Numbered from the stretch's first letter, positions 1 through 7,190 are shown. The stretch: DNA of 10,752 bases from an uncultured Clostridia bacterium (GCA_946535685.1 CAMNDR010000011.1:1-10752); one strand, 5' to 3'. Notes: generated by a model from the sequence alone, not told the origin. A program made the numbers and translations.

Positions 1-2
1 AG

Positions 3-1919
3 CAGCTCACGCTCGATGTGGGCGAGAATATCTACGGCTTCGGCGAGAAATTCACGACCTTTGTCAAGAACGGCCAGAACGTGGAGATCTGGAACGCCGA
101 CGGCGGTACATGCTCCGAACAGAGCTACAAGAGCATCCCGTTCTATCTGTCCTCCAAGGGCTACGGCGTGTTCGTCAACAGCACCGGCAAGGTCAGCTAT
201 GAAGTCGCATCCGATACCGTTTCCAAGGTCAGCATGACACTGCCGGGCGAGGAGATCGAGTACTTTTTCTTTTCTGGCGGCGGGGAGCCCTCTCCGGCAG
301 ACGGCCGTGCGCTGGAACGGGTGCTGATGAAGTATACCGACCTCACCGGCAAGCCGGCACTGCCGCCGGCGAAGTCCTTCGGGCTGTGGCTGTCCACGTC
401 CTTCACCACGGATTATAATGAGGAGACGGTCAACAGCTTTGTGGACGGTATGCGGGAGCGGGATATCCCGCTGAATATGTTCCATTTCGACTGCTTCTGG
501 ATGAAGGGCTATGAATGGACGAATTTCGAGTGGGATAAGGCATCCTTCCCGGATCCTGAGGGGCAGCTCAGACGCCTGCATGAGCGGGGGCTTGGTGTCT
601 GCGTCTGGATCAATCCCTATATTTCCCAGCGCAGCAGGCTCTTTGACGAGGGCATGGAGCAGGGCTATTTCATCCGGAACCGTGACGGCTCCGTGTTCCA
701 GACCGATCTCTGGCAGCCGGGCATGGCGATCGTGGATTTCACCAATCCGGCAGCCTATACGTGGTTCGGCGATCATATCCGGGCGCTGCACCGCATGGGC
801 GTGGATGCCATCAAGACCGATTTCGGCGAGCGCATCCCGGCTGACTGCGTCTATTTTGACGGCAGCGACCCGATCGCAATGCATAATTTCTATACCTATC
901 TCTATAACAAGTGCGTCTTTGAGGCGCTTGAGGACGAGACCGGCAAGGGCAAGGCGGTGCTCTTTGCAAGAAGCGCCACGGTCGGCGGTCAGAAGTTCCC
1001 GGTACACTGGGGCGGCGACTGCTCGGCAGAATTCACGTCCATTGCCGAAACGCTCCGGGGCGGGCTTTCGCTCTGCGCATCGGGCTTCGGCTTCTTCTCG
1101 CACGATATCGGCGGCTTCGAGCAGACCGCAACAGCGGATGTCTACAAGCGCTGGTGCGCATTCGGACTGATGTCCACGCATTCCCGCCTGCACGGCTCCA
1201 CCTCCTACAGAGTGCCGTGGGCGTATGAGGAGGACGATCCGTCAAATCCGGAGAATGCATGCGCTGTGCTGCGCTTCTTTGCGAAGCTGAAGGGGCGCCT
1301 GATGCCCTATCTGTTCGCACAGGCCGTCAAGACCCACGAGACCGGCATCCCGATGATGCGCCCGATGGTGCTGAGCTTTGCGGATGATCCGGCGGTGCCG
1401 TCGCTGGACAGACAGTACATGCTCGGTGACAGCCTGCTCTGTGCGCCGGTCATGAATGCCGAGGGTACGGCGGATGTCTATCTCCCGGCGGGGCGCTGGA
1501 CGGACATCATCACCGGCGAGACCTTCGAGGGCGGACGCTATATCCGCAGGAAGTGCAGCTTCCTGGAGATGCCCGTGCTGGCAAGGCCGGATTCGATCAT
1601 CGTCAGCGGCAATTTTGCACAGGATGCGGTCTATGACTATGTGCAGGATGCGGAAGCGGTGATCTACAATCTCGGTGACGGCAAAACGGCTGAGGCAAAG
1701 ATCTATGACAGCGAGGCCAAGCTTGCCGTCACGATCACAGCGACCCGCACCGGCGACAGCATCAAAGTGACAGCGACATCGACCGACAAGACCTTTACCG
1801 TGTCTGTTTTCAATGGCGGGGAGCCCCCGCTGGCAGGTGCTTCCCAATGCGGCGATGCCGCAAAGGTCAGCGTCAGATCTGCGAAAATGGGCGGCGGCGT
1901 GACGAAAGTAACACTTTAA
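3..1919 (+). CDS. yicI: GH31 alpha-xylosidase (YicI-like), 5' end cut off by the window
   Basis: Retaining glycoside hydrolase family 31 enzyme that releases alpha-linked xylose from the non-reducing end of xyloglucan-derived oligosaccharides such as isoprimeverose; no cytoplasmic or secreted location can be read because the N-terminus is missing. The frame is open from base 3, and 638 residues are visible. The fragment opens in the typical motif GENIYGFGEKF. The (beta/alpha)8 barrel follows, with HFDCFWMK, the nucleophile motif KTDFGERIP (Asp at bases 819-821) and HWGGDC carrying the acid/base Asp (bases 1017-1019). The 66-residue spacing between the two Asp equals that in E. coli YicI (D416, D482), and the FDCFWMK and KTDFGERIP forms are those of the xylosidase branch rather than of alpha-glucosidases. 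By that alignment roughly 140 residues lie upstream of the window. The C-terminus is a beta-rich domain ending at a TAA. The family call is firm; the exact substrate is inferred. Confidence 0.93.
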   Translation, partial: QLTLDVGENIYGFGEKFTTFVKNGQNVEIWNADGGTCSEQSYKSIPFYLSSKGYGVFVNSTGKVSYEVASDTVSKVSMTLPGEEIEYFFFSGGGEPSPADGRALERVLMKYTDLTGKPALPPAKSFGLWLSTSFTTDYNEETVNSFVDGMRERDIPLNMFHFDCFWMKGYEWTNFEWDKASFPDPEGQLRRLHERGLGVCVWINPYISQRSRLFDEGMEQGYFIRNRDGSVFQTDLWQPGMAIVDFTNPAAYTWFGDHIRALHRMGVDAIKTDFGERIPADCVYFDGSDPIAMHNFYTYLYNKCVFEALEDETGKGKAVLFARSATVGGQKFPVHWGGDCSAEFTSIAETLRGGLSLCASGFGFFSHDIGGFEQTATADVYKRWCAFGLMSTHSRLHGSTSYRVPWAYEEDDPSNPENACAVLRFFAKLKGRLMPYLFAQAVKTHETGIPMMRPMVLSFADDPAVPSLDRQYMLGDSLLCAPVMNAEGTADVYLPAGRWTDIITGETFEGGRYIRRKCSFLEMPVLARPDSIIVSGNFAQDAVYDYVQDAEAVIYNLGDGKTAEAKIYDSEAKLAVTITATRTGDSIKVTATSTDKTFTVSVFNGGEPPLAGASQCGDAAKVSVRSAKMGGGVTKVTL

Positions 1920-1937
1920 CATATTACTATGGGGTGT

Positions 1938-2024
1938 GGGGCGAAGCCCCGCAAGCGGGTCGAGGGTGCGCAGCACCCTCCCAACCCACCTCCCCCTTTG
2001 GGGGAGGTGCCGCCGACAGGCGGC
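1938..2024. repeat. Cluster of four consecutive hairpins, REP-like intergenic repeat
   Basis: Four perfect inverted repeats follow each other within 87 bases of the 173-base gap after the GH31 gene: 1938-1942 with 1946-1950 (5 bp, loop GAA); 1962-1969 with 1973-1980 (8 bp, loop GCA); 1988-1996 with 2000-2008 (9 bp, loop TTT); 2009-2014 with 2019-2024 (6 bp, loop GACA). None has a T-tract, so a classical rho-independent terminator is not evident. The layout (GGGGCGAAGCCCC, then a C-rich hairpin, then a GCCGCC/GGCGGC hairpin) resembles short palindromic elements dispersed between genes in Clostridia. A related C-rich piece occurs after the GH94 gene at 10605-10633. Mobility or a role in transcript stability is inference. 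Confidence 0.72.
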
Positions 2025-2092
2025 AGAGGGGGCGGCTTGCTGCAGGCTGTTTCCTTTACAGCAAATCTAACCGGAATGGGGGAGAATATATC

Positions 2093-2515
2093 ATGTCAAA
2101 GAAAAATGAACCCAAGTACATCTGGCGTGACCGGAAGCGTACACTGTTCGGGCTTCCCTGGTCGTTTACCATCTACTATCTGACGGAGACAAAGCTCATC
2201 CGGCGCAAGGGCGTTTTCAACATCGAGGAGGACGAGATCGACCTCTATAAGATCACGGACAAGAAGCTCGTGATGCCGATGGGACAGCGCATGATCGGCT
2301 GCGGCACCATCCATATCTGCAGCCGGGATACCGATTCTCCCGAGACCGATATCCTCAGCGTCAAGAATCCCCGTGAGGTCATGAACCTGCTGGACAAATA
2401 CATCAATGCCGAGCGTGACCGCTATGGCACCAGAGGCCGTGATCTCTATGCGATGGGGCATGCGCCGATGCATCCGCATGATGATCCGGATCCCGGCGAT
2501 TTCGACCATGAATAA
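2093..2515 (+). CDS. Small PH-domain (bPH_2/DUF304-type) protein
   Basis: A 140-residue protein. The ATG at 2093 is chosen because a GGGGGAG ribosome binding site (about 2077-2083) precedes it at a suitable distance; an open frame extends upstream but only through the hairpin cluster. Residues about 20-113 resemble the bacterial PH-like fold: an aromatic-rich opening (LPWSFTIYYLTETKLI), the RRKGVFNIEEDEIDLYKI stretch with its hallmark strand and I-D-L, then strands GCGTIHICS and DILSVKNP, closing in a helix (REVMNLLDKYI). There is no signal peptide or membrane segment, unlike YdbT-type members, so it is likely cytoplasmic. The tail is rich in His, Asp and Pro. The family is linked to membrane-protein complexes but has no known activity. 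The gene ends 15 bases before the FkbM methyltransferase gene and is probably cotranscribed with it. I see no convincing promoter directly upstream. Confidence 0.75.
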   Translation: MSKKNEPKYIWRDRKRTLFGLPWSFTIYYLTETKLIRRKGVFNIEEDEIDLYKITDKKLVMPMGQRMIGCGTIHICSRDTDSPETDILSVKNPREVMNLLDKYINAERDRYGTRGRDLYAMGHAPMHPHDDPDPGDFDHE

Positions 2516-2530
2516 CGAGGAACAGAGAGC

Positions 2531-3640
2531 ATGAACGTCACTGCGTACCCCCCGAAGGGGGCCGGGCTGGAAAGCCTGATCACGGAAAAGCGCTCCTGCT
2601 GGGAGCGGCTGAAAGCAGAAAAACGCCCGATCTTCATCTACGGCATGGGCGACGGTGCGGCAAAGATCATGTCGGTGTTTGCACGCTTCGGCATTGCGGT
2701 GTCCGGCATTTTTGCAAGCGATGAATTCGTGCGGGGGCATTCCTTTGCGGGCTACCGCGTCCACAAGCTCAGCGAGGTCGAGGAGATGGTCGATGATTTC
2801 GTCATCGTGCTGGCCTTTGCGGCGGGCTATCCGTCACTGGTGGAATATATCCGGGAGCTTGCCAAGCGGCACACGCTCTATGTGCCGGATGTGCCGGTCA
2901 TCGGGAGCGGGCTGTTTGATTACAGCTACTGCATGGAGCATCTGCCGGAGCTGAATGCGGTCTACCGGAATCTGGCGGATGATGAATCCCGCCGGGTGTA
3001 CCTGAATGTCATCCAGTTCAAGATCAGCGGCAACATCCGCTATCTCGATGCGGTGACGTCTGAGCCGGAGGAAATTTACCGGCAGATCCTGCGCCCGACC
3101 CGCAATGAGAATTATGTGGATCTGGGTGCCTACAACGGAGATACCATCCGGGAGCTGCTGCGCTATACGCACGGGAAATACAATTCCATCCATGCCGTTG
3201 AGCCGGACCGGAAGAATTTCAGGAAGCTCGTGGCCTATATCGAGGAAAATGAGATGATGCAGGTCAGCCTGTTCCAGTGTGCGGCATGGTGCTGCGACAC
3301 GGAGCTGCCGTTCAGCTCGAAATCCGGCCGGCAGTCGGTGCTTTCCTCCTCCGGCGAGAGCATGGAGGCACGCAGCGTGGATACGCTCCTGAAGGGTGCT
3401 CCGGCAACGCTGCTGAAAATGGATGTCGAGGGCTTTGAACGGGAGGCGCTCTGGGGCGCTGCCAAGACCATCGGGAAATTTGCACCCAAGCTGTCGGTGG
3501 CGGTTTACCACCGCAACGAGGATCTGTTTGAGCTCCCGCTGCTGGTGCATACGCTCAACCCGCGCTATAAGCTCTATATCCGTCACCGGCTCTACATTCC
3601 GGCATGGGAGACGAATCTCTATGCCATTCCGGAGGAATAA
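2531..3640 (+). CDS. FkbM-family SAM-dependent methyltransferase with N-terminal Rossmann-like region
   Basis: A 369-residue protein. The C-terminal half (about 175-365) is an FkbM-type methyltransferase: motif I NYVDLGAYNGDT (Asp197) binds S-adenosylmethionine, HAVEPD is the acidic motif at the end of strand beta-2, and LLKMDVEGFEREAL (Asp298) is the family's signature. The N-terminal part (about 33-120) starts with a nucleotide-binding-like strand-turn (IFIYGMGDGAAKIM) and resembles the extra Rossmann-like domain seen in many clostridial FkbM proteins. FkbM enzymes O-methylate small molecules, polyketides or glycans; here the substrate is unknown and no glycan or natural-product cluster is adjacent. 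The ATG at 2531 follows GAGG at 2517-2520. The preceding PH-domain gene ends 15 bases upstream, suggesting one transcript. A short C5-GAA-G5 hairpin (2549-2561) falls in codons 7-11, close to the start. Confidence 0.88.
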   Translation: MNVTAYPPKGAGLESLITEKRSCWERLKAEKRPIFIYGMGDGAAKIMSVFARFGIAVSGIFASDEFVRGHSFAGYRVHKLSEVEEMVDDFVIVLAFAAGYPSLVEYIRELAKRHTLYVPDVPVIGSGLFDYSYCMEHLPELNAVYRNLADDESRRVYLNVIQFKISGNIRYLDAVTSEPEEIYRQILRPTRNENYVDLGAYNGDTIRELLRYTHGKYNSIHAVEPDRKNFRKLVAYIEENEMMQVSLFQCAAWCCDTELPFSSKSGRQSVLSSSGESMEARSVDTLLKGAPATLLKMDVEGFEREALWGAAKTIGKFAPKLSVAVYHRNEDLFELPLLVHTLNPRYKLYIRHRLYIPAWETNLYAIPEE

Positions 3641-3653
3641 GCCGGGAAACGGC
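3641..3653 (+). terminator. Weak possible terminator after the FkbM gene
   Basis: Directly after the FkbM stop codon, GCCG (3641-3644) pairs with CGGC (3650-3653) around a GGAAA loop, followed a few bases later by TTTT (3658-3661). The stem is only 4 bp, so read-through into the next gene is quite possible. Confidence 0.25.
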
Positions 3654-3672
3654 GGGATTTTGCAGGAGTAGG

Positions 3673-3756
3673 ATGATGAAGGCCCATAACCGGGGCATAT
3701 ATGAAACAGCGGCAAGAGAGAGAGGCCGCTCTGACCGCCGGAATATCCGGCATTGA
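3673..3756 (+). CDS. Possible 26-27 residue peptide ahead of the C39 repeat protein
   Basis: A short open frame with two adjacent ATG codons (3673, 3676) preceded by AGGAG at 3664-3668, which gives a 7-base spacing to the second ATG. The predicted peptide is Arg-rich (MKAHNRGIYETAARERGRSDRRN and on) and ends at TGA 3754-3756, 17 bases before the ATG of the next gene. The frame also spans two inverted repeats (3708-3713 with 3725-3730, and 3737-3742 with 3746-3751). No homology is recognised. It could be a translated leader peptide or chance; only the ribosome binding site and placement support it. Confidence 0.3.
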   Translation: MMKAHNRGIYETAARERGRSDRRNIRH

Positions 3757-3773
3757 TTGAGGAGGCGATTCCA

Positions 3774-5561
3774 ATGGCACATTATGCAGGGATAACCGTG
3801 GCTGCTCTGGCAGCGGTCATGGCGTTCTGTGGCGGCACGCTGACGGCAGCGGCCGCTGATACAGACGAACTGACCGGAGCCGGAGCGGCCACGGCAGCGA
3901 CTGAACAGGCTGGCGAATGGGTCAGCGAAAATGGCAGACAGTACTATATCTATGCCGATGCGAACAAGGCAGTCGGCGAGGTCATGATCGAAGGCGTACC
4001 CTATCTGTTCGGCTACAGCGGCGCACTCAAGACCGACTGGCAGACCGTCGGCGGCAAGCGGTATTATTACGACCCTGCGACCGGCAAGGCGCAGCTCGGC
4101 TGGGTTTCCTATTTCGATGAGGTGTACTACGTTGATCCGGAACTCGGCAAGGTGACGGGCTTTTTTGATATTGATGAAAAGCTCTATGCCTTTGCGGAGG
4201 ACGGGACTTTGCTGCGGGGTGACTTTGAGATGGACGGTGTGCATTATTATGCAGATCCTGAGACCGGAGAGCTCGGCAGCCACGTCTACAACGCCGGCAG
4301 CAAGCTCGTCAAGACGGACGAAGGCGGTGCGGTTTCGACCGGCTGGGTCGATCCGGGCGACGGCAGACGCTTCTACATCCAGCCGGAGACCTGTGAGCCG
4401 GTCTACGGACTGACGGTCATCGAGGGCGAGGTCTACTACATCACGCCCGAGGACGGCGCTGTGCGGGGCACGGTGGAGATCAACGGCATCCCCTGCCATT
4501 TCGATGAGGAGACCGGCGCACGGACAAGCGGCTGGTTCGAGTATGACGGGGCACGCTGCTATTTCGATCCGGAGCTGCAGTCCACGCTCTGCGAGAGCTT
4601 TGCCGAGATTGACGGCAAGCGGTATTATTTTGATGAAAACGGCCGCATGGTGACCGGACTTGTGCAGGTGAATGAGGCGCTGTACTGCTTCGGCGGGGAC
4701 GGCGTGATGCAGACCGGCACCATCGAGACCGACGGCGTGCGCAGAGTGTTCGGTGAGGACGGCGCAGCGCTGGAAGGATGGCTGGACAAGCAGTACTACA
4801 GCGGCGGCGTGATGGCTTCCGGCTGGACGGAAATTGACGGCGATACGTACTATTTTGACGAGAACGGCGTGCTCTGCACGGGGCTTGCCGAACTGGAGGA
4901 CGGGCGCTATTATCTGGATGAGAACGGCAGACGGCAGACGGGCTGGATCGAGCTTGACGGCACAAAGTACTATTTCCAGGAATCCGGCAGCATGGCAGTT
5001 TCGGTCAGGCTGCAGATCGACGGCGTGCGCTATGTCTTTGATGAGAACGGCGCAGCGGCTGTGGAGGAGATCCCGGATGTGCTCGATGTCATCAGCTACA
5101 AGCAGACGGATGCACGCTGGAAGAACGCTAACCTTGGCGGCTCGACCATCGGCAAGGTCGGCTGTCTTGTCACCTCGATGGCGATGCTCCACAGCTATAC
5201 AACAGGCGTGGAGACCACACCGGTCCAGATGCGTGACATGCTGAAATTCTCAGGCGGCGGCGGTCTGGCGAGCTGGAGCCTGATTACAGACCTCGGCTAC
5301 ACGGTCGAGACCTACAGCGCAGGCGTTTCTCAGGCGAACATGAAGCATATCTATGAGCTGCTGCGGGACGGAAAGCCCGTGGTGCTCGGCTGCAAGAAGG
5401 GCTCCTCCGGGATGCATTTCGTCATCGTCACCGGCTACAAGGGCGACGGCGTGACCTTCAGGGCAAGTGATTTTACCATCAATGACCCCGGTTATTCTTC
5501 CCGCTTTACACTGGCGGATCATCTGGCGGAGTATTCTTCGCTGTATAAGCTGGTTTATTGA
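3774..5561 (+). CDS. Secreted protein with ~19 cell-wall-binding repeats and a C39-like cysteine peptidase domain
   Basis: A 595-residue protein. ATG 3774 is chosen over an upstream TTG because AGGAGG (3760-3765) lies 8 bases before it and the protein then opens with a hydrophobic signal-peptide-like segment ending near AAA-AD (residues 26-29). Residues about 47-430 are roughly 19 tandem ~20-residue repeats of the W/F-x-x-x-x-G-x-x-Y-Y-F-D-x-x-x-G type (CW_binding_1, choline/glucan-binding-like), one of them (around GWLDKQYYSGG) shortened. Residues about 438-595 match the Peptidase_C39_2 family, with a Gln in SYKQTDARW (Gln444), catalytic Cys464 in KVGCLVTSMAM, His548 in GMHFVIVTGY and Asp571 in INDPG, so the triad looks intact. 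It is probably surface-attached or secreted and cleaves an unknown peptide; unlike C39 domains of bacteriocin exporters there is no ABC transporter. No clear promoter is seen upstream; a strong terminator follows. Confidence 0.88.
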   Translation: MAHYAGITVAALAAVMAFCGGTLTAAAADTDELTGAGAATAATEQAGEWVSENGRQYYIYADANKAVGEVMIEGVPYLFGYSGALKTDWQTVGGKRYYYDPATGKAQLGWVSYFDEVYYVDPELGKVTGFFDIDEKLYAFAEDGTLLRGDFEMDGVHYYADPETGELGSHVYNAGSKLVKTDEGGAVSTGWVDPGDGRRFYIQPETCEPVYGLTVIEGEVYYITPEDGAVRGTVEINGIPCHFDEETGARTSGWFEYDGARCYFDPELQSTLCESFAEIDGKRYYFDENGRMVTGLVQVNEALYCFGGDGVMQTGTIETDGVRRVFGEDGAALEGWLDKQYYSGGVMASGWTEIDGDTYYFDENGVLCTGLAELEDGRYYLDENGRRQTGWIELDGTKYYFQESGSMAVSVRLQIDGVRYVFDENGAAAVEEIPDVLDVISYKQTDARWKNANLGGSTIGKVGCLVTSMAMLHSYTTGVETTPVQMRDMLKFSGGGGLASWSLITDLGYTVETYSAGVSQANMKHIYELLRDGKPVVLGCKKGSSGMHFVIVTGYKGDGVTFRASDFTINDPGYSSRFTLADHLAEYSSLYKLVY

Positions 5562-5568
5562 TGCAATG

Positions 5569-5609
5569 TGCCGCATTCCGGACTTTTACGGGATGCGGCA
5601 GTTTTATTT
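5569..5609 (+). terminator. Strong intrinsic terminator of the C39 gene
   Basis: A 12-bp stem (5569-5580 with 5589-5600, one T-G wobble) with an 8-base loop is followed by GTTTTATTT. It lies 8 bases after the stop codon of the C39-like gene. The T-tract ends inside the -35 box of the next promoter. Confidence 0.88.
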
Positions 5610-5636
5610 GACATTTTCCGCAGGATATGCTATACT
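5608..5636 (+). promoter_or_regulatory. Consensus sigma-A promoter of the DUF1015 gene
   Basis: TTGACA (5608-5613), a 17-base spacer and TATACT (5631-5636), with an extended -10 TGC at 5628-5630. The start of transcription would be near 5643, giving a leader of about 55 bases before the ATG at 5698. Confidence 0.85.
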
Positions 5637-5697
5637 GGTAGAGGCAATTGCTGAGAAGCAAACGATCAGGACAAAATTGATGTGAAGGAGCAAATGT

Positions 5698-6930
5698 ATG
5701 CAGCAGATTTTTCAGCCGGCAGATATTCTTCTGCCCGATTTTTCGGAGATCAACGCTGAGCAGTGGAGCGTGATCGCCTGCGACCAGTTCACCGGGGATC
5801 CGACATACTGGGAGCGCACCGAACAGATCGTCGGTGATGCGCCCTCGACACTGCGGATGACATTGCCGGAGATCTATCTGGAGGAGCCGGATGTGATGGA
5901 GCGCATTTCCGCTATCCATGAGAATATGCAGCGCTACCTCGATGCCGGCATTTTCAGGACGTATGAGAATGCGATGGTCTATGTCGAGCGCATCCAGGGC
6001 AACGGCATCCTGCGCACGGGTGTTGTGGGCAAGGTGGATCTGGAAGCCTATAACTATGAGCAGGGGAGCAAATCGCCTGTGCGTGCGACGGAGTCGACCG
6101 TGCTGGAGCGCATCCCGCCCCGCATGCGGGTGCGTGCCAAGGCACCGCTGGAGACCCCGCATATCATGATCCTCATTGACGACCCGGATGACAGCGCCAT
6201 CGGCGCCTGCACGGCGGCAAAGGATTCGATGCAGGTGCTCTATGATACGCCCCTGATGAACGGCGGCGGCAGCATTGTCGGCCGGCTGATGGACGATGCC
6301 GCACAGGCGGCGTTCCTGGAAAAGCTCGATGCCGTGATGACGGCAAGCGGCGAGCTGCAGCTTGCGATGGGCGACGGCAATCACTCACTCGCAACGGCGA
6401 AGGCATGCTATGAGGCACTGAAAAAGTCCGATCCTGCGAGAGACTGGAGCAATCATCCGGCACGCTATGCGCTGGTGGAGCTGGTGAATCTGCACAGCGA
6501 GGCGCTGCAGTTTGAGGCGATCCACCGCATCATCACGGCCACCGATCCCGGAAAGATGATGATGGCGCTGGTGCGTGTGCTGGGACTTTCCGAGGAGGTG
6601 TCCGGGCAGCCGGTGACGGTGGTGCAGAACGGCGAGAAGCGCACGCTCTACATCCACAAGCCGACCTCGAACCTGGCAGTCGGCAGCCTGCAGAATGCGC
6701 TCGATGCCTATCTTGCGGCAAATCCCGGCAAGATCGACTACATCCACGGCACCGAGACCGTTGAGCGTCTTGCAGCAATGCCGGATGCGATCGGCTTCCT
6801 GCTGCCGGATATGGACAAGGCAGACCTGTTCCCCAGCGTCCAGAAGGACGGCGCCCTCCCCAGAAAGACCTTCTCGATGGGTCATGCGGAGGATAAGCGG
6901 TATTATATGGAGGTACGGGCGATACAGTAA
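5698..6930 (+). CDS. DUF1015-family protein (ParB/sulfiredoxin-like fold suspected)
   Basis: A 410-residue protein that starts at ATG 5698, 7 bases after AAGGAG (5685-5690); an overlapping ATG at 5694 is out of frame. It is recognised as DUF1015 (COG4198) by the opening DILLPD...WSVIACDQFTGDP, the central GDGNHSLATAK motif (GDGNHS at residues 225-230) and the C-terminal KTFSMGHAEDKRYYMEVR. Length is about that of the family. Some relatives are annotated as Spo0J/ParB-like, and the GDGNHS motif resembles the ParB nucleotide-binding box; a nucleotide-dependent activity, perhaps serine phosphorylation as in ParB-fold free-serine kinases, is a guess. In clostridia such genes often sit beside serC and serA, but neither is present here. 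It is monocistronic, with its own promoter and terminator. It has no signal peptide or membrane segment, so it is cytoplasmic. Confidence 0.88.
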   Translation: MQQIFQPADILLPDFSEINAEQWSVIACDQFTGDPTYWERTEQIVGDAPSTLRMTLPEIYLEEPDVMERISAIHENMQRYLDAGIFRTYENAMVYVERIQGNGILRTGVVGKVDLEAYNYEQGSKSPVRATESTVLERIPPRMRVRAKAPLETPHIMILIDDPDDSAIGACTAAKDSMQVLYDTPLMNGGGSIVGRLMDDAAQAAFLEKLDAVMTASGELQLAMGDGNHSLATAKACYEALKKSDPARDWSNHPARYALVELVNLHSEALQFEAIHRIITATDPGKMMMALVRVLGLSEEVSGQPVTVVQNGEKRTLYIHKPTSNLAVGSLQNALDAYLAANPGKIDYIHGTETVERLAAMPDAIGFLLPDMDKADLFPSVQKDGALPRKTFSMGHAEDKRYYMEVRAIQ

Positions 6931-6937
6931 GCATGAG

Positions 6938-6970
6938 AAAGCGCTGGCCGGAGGGTCAGCGCTTTTTATT
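6938..6970. terminator. Terminator between the convergent DUF1015 gene and the 58-aa gene
   Basis: AAAGCGCTG (6938-6946) pairs with CAGCGCTTT (6957-6965), with the stem extended inward by GCC/GGT, and is followed by TTATTT on the + strand. It starts 8 bases after the DUF1015 stop. The stop codon of the - strand 58-residue gene (6970-6972) lies just beyond it, so the hairpin could serve both directions; on the - strand the T-run is only three bases. Confidence 0.85.
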
Positions 6971-7146
6971 TATTTCTTGCGGTTTACTATCGTTTTTACT
7001 GTTGTGCCGTTGGGGTATTGGGTGACTGAGTGCTTTCCTGCCGAAGTATGAACCTTCATAACCTTTCGGCCAGTTTTGGTTACTTCTGCACTCATCTTAT
7101 CGCCGGGCTTTGAAAGTATTCCGAAGATTTTTGCGAGCAGTCCCAT
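6970..7146 (-). CDS. 58-residue basic protein of unknown function
   Basis: Read on the - strand from ATG (complement of 7144-7146) to TAA (complement of 6970-6972). AGGAGG on the - strand, at 7155-7160, lies 8 bases before the start, a textbook ribosome binding site. The product has a short hydrophobic opening (MGLLAKIFGILSKPG), then a Lys/Arg/Thr-rich body (TKTGRKVMKVHTSAGKH) and a C-terminus TVKTIVNRKK. Alternating polar and non-polar residues suggest a small beta-structured protein; there are no cysteines. I recognise no family. It lies 44 bases downstream of the zinc-ribbon/membrane gene, in the same direction and AT-rich like it, and ends at a terminator, so the two probably form one transcript. 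Function is unknown; a partner role for the membrane protein is only inferred from adjacency. Confidence 0.68.
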   Translation of the reverse strand: MGLLAKIFGILSKPGDKMSAEVTKTGRKVMKVHTSAGKHSVTQYPNGTTVKTIVNRKK

Positions 7147-7190
7147 AAATACAAACCTCCTTTGATCGAAAATCGACTTCGTCTAACGCA

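Noticed and set aside
1242..1976. 244-codon antisense frame at the 3' end of GH31
   Set aside because: Shadow of the GH31 coding sequence; starts within the hairpin cluster with no ribosome binding site.
1938..2024. CRISPR array
   Set aside because: The hairpins differ in sequence and there are no regularly spaced identical repeats or spacers.
1847..2092. Upstream extension of the PH-domain frame into the hairpin cluster
   Set aside because: The extension overlaps GH31 and consists of translated repeat sequence; the ATG at 2093 has its own ribosome binding site.
2549..2561. C5-GAA-G5 hairpin within codons 7-11 of the FkbM gene as a translational switch
   Set aside because: It is short, lies 18 bases past the start codon, and nothing else nearby forms an alternative structure; only noted.
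3555..5192. 545-codon antisense frame across the C39 repeat gene
   Set aside because: Follows from the repetitive, GC-rich coding sequence on the + strand; low-complexity His/Leu/Ala-rich translation without family features.
5506..6384. 292-codon antisense frame across the terminator, promoter and first half of DUF1015
   Set aside because: It would run through a clear terminator and promoter of the + strand and has no homology signal.
6937..6950. Possible catabolite-response (cre) site reading GAGAAAGCGCTGGC
   Set aside because: It is one arm of the DUF1015 terminator stem, lies at gene 3' ends rather than near a promoter, and does not match the full cre consensus.
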